A stretch of 64,000 nucleotides of DNA from Phymatolithon calcareum (GCA_977006965.1 OZ345372.1:248001-312000); one strand, 5' to 3'; counted from the first letter of the stretch, positions 54,399-63,975 are shown. Notes: generated by a model not told the origin, from the letters alone. Numbers and translations are program-made.

Positions 54399-55595
54399 AG
54401 GGCATGGGAGCAGTATACTGGTACTGCAATTTACGGCAATATACTGCTATTTCCGTAAATTGGCCCGTCGTTTCCAATGGCAACGTAAACTGCTCCGTCG
54501 CAAACAATTGCAGTTCGTATTGGCTATAGCAGATCTGAGTTATATCTGTCGATAAGCGTACCACGCATCGATACAAACTCGCTGTTCTATTCTAGCTGTA
54601 TGCGTCGTTTCCACAGTGGAACTGATGTCATAGTGCAAACAAAAGGGTAGAAACTGGGTGGAAATTCCCTCATCGTTCACACCCCTCCTTCCGTGGTTGC
54701 ACACTCGACCGACCGATGGCCGCACGACTGAAGCGAGAACATGTCGTGAAAGCGCTCATGACGCGAGAACCTGACACCGTGAAGAAGGTTACCTCGCGAA
54801 AAGGGAGCGCTCGCGAAATGAGTTGCTGGGTATACGCGTGCCCGAGAAAGAACCGTTGCAAAAACACCCCTCCGGTCACTTGGCGACACGATTGAGGTTC
54901 AAAAGGGTAATCCAGAAGCACAGATGTATGGGTGCAATCTCAATAATGAGTATATCGCACTTCATTCCGTTCACTCGCCAAGTTCAGTCTTCGAATCAGG
55001 CGTTGTCAAAATTCAACGAAACGAAATCGACACACTGACTGACGAAGAAAGAGCGGCTTGTGCAACTCTTAAGAAGCCAGTTGATACGAATGCGAACGGT
55101 AATCATGCGGACGAGGACGATAGATCACTATCTATGGCTGAGATTTTTGAGAAACGGAAGCGACGCCGCCGAAGTACTGAACATCGTTACATGAAGCTAG
55201 ATTTCATCATCGGTTCATCGGCAGAAATCGAGCGTCTGTTCTCACTCGCTGGTGGAATATTGGCGAGTAACAGGCAAAGCATGACCCCTTTATTATTTGA
55301 GTCTCTTTTGTTCCTCAAAGTTAATCGAGGCTATTGGGATGCGAAGATCGTCGTGGTTGCTATGTCAAGCGCACGTAGCGATATTGTTGCTAAAAGGGTG
55401 GCGGAAGATGCCGAACAAGGGGAACTGCAGACTATGTAAGTTCTCGACTCCGATTGAGCTCAATGCGAAATACCAGTATATTGGGAGCTTGAGAGTTATT
55501 GCAGTAGCTATTGGTACCGCGACAGTTATTGCCGTAGCAATTGCACTCTCACGACGACCCCCAATAAATATGCCGTTAATTGCTCCCATGGCCTG
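54399..55595 (+). mobile_element. hAT transposon D, internally deleted, with perfect target duplication
   Basis: 1197 bases with inverted ends CAGGGCATGGGAGCAGTATA and CAGGCCATGGGAGCAATTAA (other strand). It is flanked by a perfect 8-base duplication GGCCCGGA (54391-54398, 55596-55603). Inside are the transposase start (MAARLKREHVVKALMTREPD, about 54715) with a BED-like Cys/His segment (CWVYACPRKNRCKNTPPVTW), fused after a large internal deletion to the C-terminal domain. The catalytic centre is absent. Confidence 0.93.
54924..55439 (+). CDS. hAT D residual ORF: C-terminal dimerisation domain
   Basis: A 171-codon frame, intact, starting YGCNLNNEYIALHSVHSPSS. It has an acidic linker and basic KKRKRRRR-like patch, then FIIGSSAEIERLFSLAGGIL and FESLLFLKVNRGYWD of the hAT dimerisation domain. 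An upstream frame encodes the DNA-binding N-terminus, but a frame break separates the two. It is the best-preserved C-terminus of the family in this window and serves as the reference for elements A, B and C. Confidence 0.75.
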   Translation: MYGCNLNNEYIALHSVHSPSSVFESGVVKIQRNEIDTLTDEERAACATLKKPVDTNANGNHADEDDRSLSMAEIFEKRKRRRRSTEHRYMKLDFIIGSSAEIERLFSLAGGILASNRQSMTPLLFESLLFLKVNRGYWDAKIVVVAMSSARSDIVAKRVAEDAEQGELQTM

Positions 55596-57244
55596 GGCCC
55601 GGAAGTAGATATTTCCGCACAGAGTGCTCCTGTCTGCTTTCTAAACTGGCCGGAGCCGTTTCTAGACGTCGTACAGTGCTCCCGCTACGATAACCACCGA
55701 AAAAGCGAAAGAATGCCCCTACCCTGACGAGTTGGACAACTTTACGTCCCAGTGCAAAAGCAACTTGCAAGCATGCTCAAATTTACACGCTTGTTCAGGG
55801 AACGCAATGTGTCGGTTTTGCAGAGGAAACGCGAAATGGAGGCTTCAGTGACCGTCGTCAGCCCTACGTGAAACGGTCGTCTACAAAAGATGATTACCGC
55901 ACGAAGATGGCTCCTTGCGCCCTTATTCCGCGTCCCGCATGGTTGGACACTTACGATCCGGTGAATGTCCCCGGTGGATATTGTCCCCGATGGATATTGA
56001 TTCGTGAAAGAGATCCAGCTGTACAGGGCGACACTTCTCTCCGTCCTATCATTCCCTGGTATCGGCATGGTTCCCGTTTCTACCCAAATTTGGTCCGACA
56101 AAAGCGTATGTCCAGCATGATCGCGAATCAATTATAACTTTACTGTGCAGGGCTGGCGTGCCCCATATGCTCTCCTTCAGTGCGTATTCACTGAACAAAA
56201 TGAACGACGAGAAGTACAAGCATAATCCGTCGACTCCAATGCCTTGGCTCGTTAACTCCGTTATGGAATTGGAGTGGAACGGTTCCGCATATACGTCTCG
56301 TTGTCCGTTTTGCTGGGCGACCACGCATTGGAGGAGAGCACAGGTAGGCCTTTCATCAGCCGGGGATGGCTCGTTAACTCCGCTATGCTTCTGCAAGAAA
56401 GAAAGAAAGAACTCTGTTATGACCGACGGTCTCCAAGTAAAGGTTGTGTTGGCAACCTTGGAGGACACAGGGTCAAGCAGAGTTCCCACCGGGCTTGACG
56501 TGCTCGAGAAGAAGGGATACCAGAAACCAAGAGCACATACAAACAGAATGCATACAAAGGATGTTCCGAACGGCCCTGAACTGTTCCCGCATATCTGAAG
56601 GGCGACGTCATCACTATTGGTCTCGACACCTTCTGGTTGAAGTGACAACAACCACTCGAGCACGTATAACCTTTCCCGTTCGCGACTTCAAGTCGCGCAA
56701 TTTGAGACCAGTTTCTCCGCTAAGAGTTACCGTCGCTACACCCTATCCATCCATTCCCAAAAATGCGAGAAAACTATGCGAAACAATGTCACTGCCTGCA
56801 GCTCTGCCTGCAACGTTGCCGTGCAGAGTTTCAGCAAAGTGACGTTGCTTCGCGCGGGGAAAGCGCGAGCGTATGCAAACGTTGTTTACGAGACATGGCG
56901 GAGATGATGGAGGAACTTTTGATTCCCCTGGGGCGACAGAAACGTTTTGCGCAGTTTCGTGCCGAAATGAGGGCGACCCATCACCTGGCATCATCCATAT
57001 TGTTCAAGGAGGAGCAAGTCGAGCTACGACCGTTTAAGGGAGAAGAGAAGAGGAGGAGGAAGAACAAGTTGTACGGTCGTGCCCTGGTCGTGGTTTTCGG
57101 AAATGACAAGCACAAGTTTGGAATCAGCGGGCCTGTTCTGCGGCCGAAACGTTTACGGGGTTTGGCTGAAACGTGTCCTATGGGGCTGATTGACGAGTAC
57201 CGCACATCTACATGGATGCGGGGCGGCTATGCAAAAGGGTGAAG

Positions 57245-57417
57245 GTTTTCGCGTTTTGCTTTCACAAACAATCAAACGGGCGAGAACTCCTCTAATGTGG
57301 GAGTCATTGACACTGTAGGAGTTCTCGCCCGTTTGACTGTTTGTGAGCAGAACACGCGAAAACTGTCAATTTGACAGAGACGCGAACGCAGCGCGTCTCT
57401 GTCAATGACTCCCACAT
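57245..57417. repeat. Interlocking inverted repeats directly after the nuclease-like gene
   Basis: Three pairings. (1) Arms 57245-57291 and 57317-57363 are complementary over about 45 bases with few mismatches. (2) The loop of that hairpin, 57295-57312 (ATGTGGGAGTCATTGACA), is perfectly complementary over 18 bases to 57400-57417. (3) 57372-57384 (TGACAGAGACGCG) pairs perfectly with 57392-57404 across a 7-base loop. An RNA could form a long stem whose loop pairs downstream, in competition with the third stem at five shared bases. The region begins within a few bases of the stop of the nuclease-like frame, where the guide RNA lies in TnpB-type systems. Confidence 0.8.
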
Positions 57418-57424
57418 GCTCGTC

Positions 57425-57863
57425 AGAAAAGATCGTCCGTCGCTTCTAACACGGCGTTTTCCCCTTTATTTTCTCTGTTTATTAGCTTGTATCCATAAGT
57501 ATGTCCAGTACCAATTCTGTCTTTCACAACAAAAGTTGTATTAATGCGGGTTTCTCTTAGCTCTTACTTACAAGGGGAGGACGCTGTAGCCTTTAGATGG
57601 CAATATCGGTCATGAGAATGGTACTATGTAATGGTTTCCGCTAACCCCTTGCAAAGAAAGATAAACGCCCGGGCTTGATGAAGGCTGTTGTATCCAATCC
57701 TTTTGTCGTTGACGCAATAGGTTGGGAAGATAAGCATGCGGTTGACTTCACATATCCCTCGTGTGGCCGTGTTGTCGGCGAGCATGTAAAGGGATTGAAG
57801 TGGTACGCCTGGATTCAGTGGTCAATTCACGAGGAAGTCATCAATCCTTAGAATCTAGTTGAT
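57425..57863. other. No assigned feature
   Basis: Short region between the inverted repeats and the MITE; no gene recognised. Confidence 0.3.
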
Positions 57864-58190
57864 CAAAGCATTGGAAAAAATAATTGCTATTGTAATTATT
57901 TAAATTATTGTTCCAATAATTTATTCCTGAGTCTCGCATATTTATTGTATTTATTGGGATCGTCGTGGTTGCGACAATTATTGTATCGGACTCCTCATTT
58001 TTTCGATCCGGTTATTCTATCGCGACAGAAAGTAGCAAGAAGGATCCAATAATTCGGGGAATAACCAGTTATTTATACCTCACTGAACTTGAATACAATA
58101 ATTTATTGCTTCTGCGTTCAACAATAAATTATTTATTCTCGACACTTTTCGAGAAAAGAATAAAAATAAATAAATAATTCCAATGCTTTG
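57864..58190. mobile_element. AT-rich MITE
   Basis: 327 bases, strongly AT-rich, with inverted termini CAAAGCATTGGAA on both ends (AAAATAATT or TTATTTATT follows) and internal AATAATTTATT-type repeats. A 6-base duplication GTTGAT (57858-57863, 58191-58196) flanks it. No coding capacity. The superfamily is undecided: a 6-base duplication does not match the 8 bases of hAT elements. Confidence 0.8.
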
Positions 58191-58344
58191 GTTGATTTCT
58201 GATAAAAACATGATTTCGACTCCATACGATGACTTTCGAGAATAATTTACTGCCTGTGACTCGACTGGTATCGAATAGGGACAAAATACGACATCATTTC
58301 TCAGAACCGACTATTTGCCGACTTAAATTTAACTATCTCCAGAG

Positions 58345-61300
58345 CTACAGTGAGAGCTCTCCTATGACAACTTGACCATCTACGAGACCAGCTACAGCTT
58401 TTGAATTCAGCTTACAGTAGTAAGATGCGGTACATTCAAATGGCATGGTGGCGACTTGAACTGTCTTCGCATTCCGCCCTGTTGCAAAAATCCTGCCATT
58501 GTCTTCGTGCATGATGAATCCAGAAGACTGCATCTTGGTTCCAGTGCTGGTGTCCAAAAGAAAAACCTCACCTGGCGTATGTACAACACAAAAATCACTG
58601 TCAGCATCGAATTCAAGGCTTCTGATCCATCCCACGAAGTGTCCGCCCTCATAATTGCCAAGGCCCGTTACCAATTTCTTCACGAATTCTCCGCTCCGCC
58701 CATCCCATACACGAACAGATTTGTTCAAATATCCGGAAACAATTCGACTTCCGTCCCCGCTCATTGCAACGCACTTCACACCATTCTCGTGTCCACGGAG
58801 TGGTCCCAGTACGCATTTTCCGCTCTGCCCATCCCATACACGAATAGTTTTGTCCAAAGATCCGGAAACAATTCGACTTCCGTTCCCGCTCATTGCAACG
58901 CACGTCACAAGATCCTCGTGTCCACGGAGTGGTCTCAGCACGCATTTTCCGCTCTGCCCATCCCATACACGAATAGTTTTGTCCCAGGATCCGGAAACAA
59001 TTCGACTTCCGTCCCCGCTCATTGTAACGCACGCCACAGCATTCTTGTGTCCACGGAGTGGTCCCAGTACGCATTCTCCGCTCTGCCCATCCCATACACG
59101 AACAGTTTTGTCCAAAGATCCGGAAACAATTCGACTTCCGTCCCCGCTCATTGCAACACACAACACATCATCCTTGTGCCCACGGGGTGGTCCCAGTACG
59201 CATTTTCCGCTCTGCCCATCCCATACACGAACGGTTCTGTCCAAAGATCCGGAAACAATTCGACTTCCGTCCCCGCTCATTGCAACGCAATTCACAAGAT
59301 CCTCGTGTCCACGGAGTGGTCCCAGTACGCATTCTCCGCTCTGCCCATCCCATACACGAACGGTTTCGTCCCAGGATCCGGAAACAATTCGACTTCCGTT
59401 CCCGCTCATTGCAACGCACTTCACAGCATTCTTGTGTCCACAGAGTGGTCCCAGTACGCATTCTCCGCTCTGCCCATCCCATACACGAACAGTTTTGTCC
59501 CAGGATCCCGAAACAATTCGACTTCTGTCCCCGCTCATTGCAACGCACTTCACAAGATCCTCGTGTCCACGGAGTGGTCCCAGTACGCATTCTCCGCTCT
59601 GCCCATCCCATACACGAACGGTTTTGTCCAAAGATCCGGAAACAATTCGACTTCCGTCCCCGCTCATTGCAACGCACAACACATCATCCTCGTGTCCACG
59701 GAGTGGTCCCAGTACGCATTCTCCGCTCTGCCCATCCCATACACGAATGGTTTCGTCCAAAGATCCGGAAACAATTCGACTTCCGTTCCCGCTCATTGCA
59801 ACGCACGTCACAGCATTCTTGTGTCCACGGAGTGGTCCTAGTACGCTTTCTCCGCTCTGCCCATCCCATACGCGAACGGTTTTGTCCCAAGATCCGGAAA
59901 CAATTCGACTTCCGTCCCCGCTCATTGCAACACTGGTGATTGTATTGTTATGACCCTTCAGTGTGTGCACAGCACACATTGCTTGCGAATTGAAAACATG
60001 GATTTCCTGTCCTTGAACGACTGCAATTATATTTCGTTCTTCGCTGGAGCCCATGGCTTCAACCTCCAGCTCAAAGTCGATACGGGAGATTTGCCCGGCA
60101 TCGGCCCTCCATCGCAGCTCTTGCTTCGGCACGTAGTGAGGCTTCGGAACATGCATCGACACACTTGACAGGAAGCGCTGCACAAACTCTGAAGATGGGC
60201 TCTGTGACTGCAACCGCCCGTACATTTCAAACGGAGTTGCATGAATACTCTTGTTGATGTTCACCCAGCTTTCTTCGAGGGCGCTGAGCACTGCGTCCGC
60301 CCCAATAGCTCGTCCGCAACCATGAGATAATTCCTGAAAATCGTCTCGTAGAGCCACTATTCCTCCAACCTTCATTCGCCTCTGCGACCATCGTACATCA
60401 CATAGCAACGATTCCAGCTCCCACCCTTCGCTCATCGCCAAGTGTCGAGCGAGGTTCTTTTCAATGTACCCATCCTCCGGTACTTTTTCACAATCCCACC
60501 ACTTGCGGCAATCATACATATTTGACTTCACCACGTTACCAGCTGCTTTCGGCAAGTATCCTTCGAGCAATTGTGCATGCCAAAGAGAAGCACTATTGTT
60601 TTCAATGGATAGTGTCTTGGCTTGTTCAAGAACGAGATCGTGCAGTGCCAGCCCGTCAACCTCTCCAACTGGCGTTGCGTCCCAGCGCCGCAAAACTAGG
60701 TGCATATCTGAAAGTTTAGACATAAGTTGCTTAGTCGCTCGCTCGTTCGTCCCCCACAGACGTTGCAGGCATGTCCGAGGAATCCAAGCCTGCTTGCGTA
60801 GAACACTCAGCGCTTCAAACTTTTCTCTCACGCTCAAATCGCATCCAATCTTCCTCCGACCTTCATCGCCACGCGCCCAATCTTCGCAATGCTTCAAACT
60901 GGTTTTAACCACAGCTCTCAGTCCCTGGTACTCATCAACACTTCCGTCTCCTACACTTTCGATGTTTTCTTTCAGCTCATGCGCATATGTCACTACCGAC
61001 CGACCAATGATGCCACCTTTTTCTTCGATTAAGCAGCGCAGACTGGTCCCAGCAGCACCTAATGCCACTGGCAGTCCACCGCACATATCCAAGATGTCTT
61101 GAAATGCCCTCCCAATGTCGCTTGATTCCTCAACAGATTCACTTTCGATGCCAGCATACTTGGCGAGAATGCTCGATGCCTGCTGCCCGCGAACTTCGCG
61201 CGGGCTGAACTTCACCTCGAGGAACTGTCGCGAGATGGACTTCTCCCGTGTCGATATCACCATCGCACTTAATGGTGAGTTGCAAAGCAACAGCTTAAGC

Positions 61301-62334
61301 GAACTTAGATATCCGATTGGGTGTCCCTCGAAGGACCAGATATCATCGCATACGAACAGGACACACCTACCTTTGAACCACAGAGACGCTTGTTTAGCAG
61401 CTGATTCTGCAGATTCCTTATTTGTGATATCCCTGGCAAGAGACTTACCGCCCGAGCTTTCAACGAAGAGTGCAACACCTTCAATCACCTTCTTTTCAGC
61501 AGCGTCTTGTCCAACAGTGATGAAGAACACCCCGTCCACGTACTTGTTCTTCACTTTTGATTCACGGCAAAGAGCTTGAAGTGCAACAGTTTTCCCCACG
61601 CCACCCATTCCCACTGCCCCAAGCACACCCAGACTAACAGCAGCCGTCACCCTTTCACTGGCAGAGTTCGACAATACTTCACGCTTCAGGTTTGCCTCCA
61701 TGGTTTCACCGCTGAAGTTTAGCACCACATTCTTTGGAAGCGGCGGCTCATCAAAATGCGCAACGTATTCGTCACATGCAATCTTGTCATTATTTCTCAT
61801 CGTAACGAGGGCTATTGATACATGTTCAATCGTGGATCGAGCGTTCTTCCATATTGCGTCAAGTTCTGAAAGCGCTGTTCTCACCTTGTTCACCCTAGCG
61901 AACAGCTTGACCTCCTTCACTCGACGATCGTCAACAATTCGAATCCTGCTTCGCAAGAAACGACGCACTTGTTTCGAAGAATTACCGACCGCATGAGAGC
62001 TCCCACTCGCAGTTCCAGGAGAGCACTCTCTTGTAAACTCATCCTCCAGACTCTTCAAGATGGCCCCTGCCGTTGTCAGAGATTCCTCAACTGGCTTGAG
62101 AATGTCGCGAAATGTGCTTGTTGCACATTCGCCAATAGATTCCTTGGCATCCACAAGCTTTGCTCCAATACGAATAGCGCTTGTTTTGTAGTCTTCGAAG
62201 GACTTGATTGAAGACTTCCAGTTGTCTGGCAGTGACCCGAAGTCTTCGCTGCGCTTCTTTATCTTGGACAATCTCTGTTCCAACTGATCGATTATGCCGA
62301 CAACCCCGAACACAAGACCTACGGCTTCAGCCAT
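58345..62334 (-). CDS. NB-ARC-WD40 receptor (NLR/STAND ATPase), intact
   Basis: A 1329-residue single-exon protein. The N-terminal 200 residues are helical, starting MAEAVGLVFGVVGIIDQLEQ, similar in style to fungal HeLo/HeLo-like signalling domains. The NB-ARC ATPase follows: P-loop GMGGVGKT (242-249), Walker B VLFVCDD (325-331), AMVISTREKS, and GLPVAL within 419-425. A winged-helix region ends with LALHDLVLEQA, the MHD equivalent. After a linker come ten WD40 repeats of exactly 43 residues, nearly identical (CVAMSGDGSRIVSGS, DKTVRVWDGQSG), and a C-terminal extension of about 110 residues. STAND proteins are switches: ligand binding by the repeat domain lets the ATPase oligomerise and activate the N-terminal effector. 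In fungi such WD40-NLRs mediate non-self recognition. The ligand here is unknown. Catalytic motifs are intact. The start is the first ATG, giving a sensible N-terminal helix. Confidence 0.92.
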   Translation of the reverse strand: MAEAVGLVFGVVGIIDQLEQRLSKIKKRSEDFGSLPDNWKSSIKSFEDYKTSAIRIGAKLVDAKESIGECATSTFRDILKPVEESLTTAGAILKSLEDEFTRECSPGTASGSSHAVGNSSKQVRRFLRSRIRIVDDRRVKEVKLFARVNKVRTALSELDAIWKNARSTIEHVSIALVTMRNNDKIACDEYVAHFDEPPLPKNVVLNFSGETMEANLKREVLSNSASERVTAAVSLGVLGAVGMGGVGKTVALQALCRESKVKNKYVDGVFFITVGQDAAEKKVIEGVALFVESSGGKSLARDITNKESAESAAKQASLWFKGRCVLFVCDDIWSFEGHPIGYLSSLKLLLCNSPLSAMVISTREKSISRQFLEVKFSPREVRGQQASSILAKYAGIESESVEESSDIGRAFQDILDMCGGLPVALGAAGTSLRCLIEEKGGIIGRSVVTYAHELKENIESVGDGSVDEYQGLRAVVKTSLKHCEDWARGDEGRRKIGCDLSVREKFEALSVLRKQAWIPRTCLQRLWGTNERATKQLMSKLSDMHLVLRRWDATPVGEVDGLALHDLVLEQAKTLSIENNSASLWHAQLLEGYLPKAAGNVVKSNMYDCRKWWDCEKVPEDGYIEKNLARHLAMSEGWELESLLCDVRWSQRRMKVGGIVALRDDFQELSHGCGRAIGADAVLSALEESWVNINKSIHATPFEMYGRLQSQSPSSEFVQRFLSSVSMHVPKPHYVPKQELRWRADAGQISRIDFELEVEAMGSSEERNIIAVVQGQEIHVFNSQAMCAVHTLKGHNNTITSVAMSGDGSRIVSGSWDKTVRVWDGQSGESVLGPLRGHKNAVTCVAMSGNGSRIVSGSLDETIRVWDGQSGECVLGPLRGHEDDVLCVAMSGDGSRIVSGSLDKTVRVWDGQSGECVLGPLRGHEDLVKCVAMSGDRSRIVSGSWDKTVRVWDGQSGECVLGPLCGHKNAVKCVAMSGNGSRIVSGSWDETVRVWDGQSGECVLGPLRGHEDLVNCVAMSGDGSRIVSGSLDRTVRVWDGQSGKCVLGPPRGHKDDVLCVAMSGDGSRIVSGSLDKTVRVWDGQSGECVLGPLRGHKNAVACVTMSGDGSRIVSGSWDKTIRVWDGQSGKCVLRPLRGHEDLVTCVAMSGNGSRIVSGSLDKTIRVWDGQSGKCVLGPLRGHENGVKCVAMSGDGSRIVSGYLNKSVRVWDGRSGEFVKKLVTGLGNYEGGHFVGWIRSLEFDADSDFCVVHTPGEVFLLDTSTGTKMQSSGFIMHEDNGRIFATGRNAKTVQVATMPFECTASYYCKLNSKAVAGLVDGQVVIGELSL
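58676..59960 (-). repeat. Ten-unit 129-bp tandem repeat coding for WD40 blades
   Basis: Ten consecutive 129-base units with very high mutual identity encode the WD40 repeats of the receptor. Differences concentrate at a few codons: the three after GH (KNA, EDD, EDL, KDD, ENG, NNT), the one before CV (T, L, K, N, A), the W/L after SG-S, and K/E/R in DKT. Because 129 is a multiple of three, units can be gained or lost without breaking the gene, and long open frames appear in antisense as a side effect. Confidence 0.95.
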
Positions 62335-63419
62335 TCCGGCACAGAGAAAAGACGAGGCACAGCCCTATAGCCAAGCTCACAGCTTGCCACCGTGTGTGGT
62401 GTGCTTTGCGTAGCTCTTCGGGCGAAATCGGAGGCAGTGATCACGAGTGTCCTGAAGTATATCGTCAACCTCGATAAATGGATCTTGGAATTTAGAATAT
62501 TCTCAGTTTTAAGAAAACAAGAGGCCTCCATGAATACGGTGTCATCACAAATTTATCTAAATTGTAAGATTCTTAGAATAGTGGATATCTGGAAATCGTC
62601 AATGCGTGAGCCACTATGCATGTATGAAATTTGTAAACTTTTTTGAGTCGGTTTTGCGGAGCATATTCAACACGTGGGCACTTTGCCGCCGAGAACAAGA
62701 TTGCTCAATTTCTAACATTGGTTTCTGGGCCGAGCTCCCAACATATCCTTTAACGAGGTGCATATGACCGCCAAATTGCCGGACATGGGGCAAGCCATGT
62801 TACCTTCATTCCCGGCTTTCGGCCTTACACGTGTAACATTTGTGCTATCATACTGATTCGAATCCAGAATACCTTGGTATCTGCATATCAGACCTTTCCA
62901 CATTGGACATCCAGTCATTGACTGTATCATATGTCTTGGTGGAGGCAGCGGGAGAGAAAAGCAAAAAACGCGGTGTCATACCACTTGACGGTCGCCATGA
63001 GTCGATCCATTGGGACAGTCCTGAAAATGATAAATTGCAGAAACGCAAAACAGTACGCAAATTGTGCAAATGTTTTCCCCTGTCACGCCCACGCCAAAGT
63101 CTGGAACCCTGAAAATATTGTCGCGAATTGTGTCAGACAATTCGGTTATGGAACCAATTTGTCGGCCGGGTGATGATAATAAATTATAACACGTGAAGCC
63201 GCCTGTGTAGCAATTTGTTTTCGACGAATCTGGGCTGGAAAAGACCTTTGTCTTGCCCTTGCAGACAGGCAACCTTAACCATCAGCCAAATCGCCGCGCC
63301 TGCGTTCACTGGGGGCCTTCTGGTCCACACTGGTCCCGACCAGAGGTCCCAGTTTAATTTTGACAATTGGAAAAACGAGGCCGGCGGGCTTGCGTCGGCC
63401 GCCCAAATATCATAAAGCA
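62335..63419. other. Receptor upstream region and unassigned DNA
   Basis: The first few hundred bases must contain the receptor promoter; no clear TATA box or known motif is seen. Short frames beyond it are unassigned. Confidence 0.3.
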
Positions 63420-63975
63420 CATGCGTCCTGCCTGCACACCTACCCGCCCGCCGTCGTATCGCAATCGTTCCCGCCTGCACTTTTCTGCTTGCTCGCCCGC
63501 CTGCCTGCTTGTGTCCGTCCACCTGCCCGTCTCCGTTTGTTTGCCTGCAACCTGCCCGCCTGCCTCCCTATCGAAATCGTGCCCGCCTGCGCTTTTCTGC
63601 GAGCAAATCTACCCGCCCGCTGTCTTATCAAAATCGCACCCGTCTGGGCTTGTTTACTTCTTCGCCCGCCTGCTGCCCGCGCTTATCTGCCTGTAAACCT
63701 ATCCGTTTGCCCCTCTGCGCTTGTCTGCCTGCACATCTACCGGACCGCCGCCCTATCGAAATCGTGTCCGCCTGCGCTTGTCTGCCTGCAAACCTACCCG
63801 CCGGCCGCCGGATCGCAATCGTGCCCACCTGCGCTTGTCTGTCAGCACATTTTCCCGCCCTCCGCCATATCGCAATCTTGCACGCCTGCGCTTGTCTACT
63901 CGTCCGCCTGCCTGTTGATCTGCACTTTTCTGCTCGTCCGCCCGCCTGCCTATGGTTGTCCGCCTGCCGGGATGG
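63420..63975 (+). repeat. GC-rich 57-bp minisatellite, degenerate
   Basis: Repeating unit approximately CGCCTGCGCTTGTCTGCCTG, then CAAACCTACCCGCC, then a CCGCC-TATCGAAATCGTGC segment. The cleanest units start at 63769, 63826 and 63883, spaced by exactly 57 bases; earlier units contain insertions. The plus strand is pyrimidine-rich. The array may continue beyond the window. Frames on both strands are artefacts of the repeat. Confidence 0.85.

Larger units (their letters stand above)
53660..57310 (+). pseudogene. Probable TnpB/Fanzor-like RNA-guided nuclease, decayed and split by a hAT element
   Basis: Without the hAT element at 54399-55603, about 2.4 kb of plus-strand text remains, broken by several frameshifts. 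The recognisable part is C-terminal, in family order. TDGLQVKV lies near 56422. A RuvC-I-like GDVITIGLD is at 56601-56627. FSAKSYRRYTLSIHSQK is near 56715, and SFSKVTLLRAGKARAYANVV near 56830. The last frame (56763-57242) has LGRQKRFAQFRAEMR, then ALVVVFGNDKHKFG with an RPKRL segment, then GLIDEYRTST at residues 141-150. In the next frame HGCGAAMQKG follows, as expected for the start of the zinc ribbon (C-x2-C) after the TS motif. Fanzors are eukaryotic relatives of transposon TnpB that cut DNA guided by an RNA from the element's 3' end. The N-terminal half (from MAYSPISSRRHG) is assigned only by continuity. It could instead be another transposase; no catalytic residue set is intact. Confidence 0.45.

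Noticed and set aside
57864-58190. AT-rich block as a replication origin or scaffold-attachment site
   Set aside because: Inverted termini with flanking duplication explain it better as a MITE.
58456-59953. Plus-strand open frames of 293-461 codons with repeating ALPIPYTN and SGNNSTSVPAHC text
   Set aside because: They are exact antisense shadows of the ten 129-base WD40 units; a repeat length divisible by three keeps antisense frames open.
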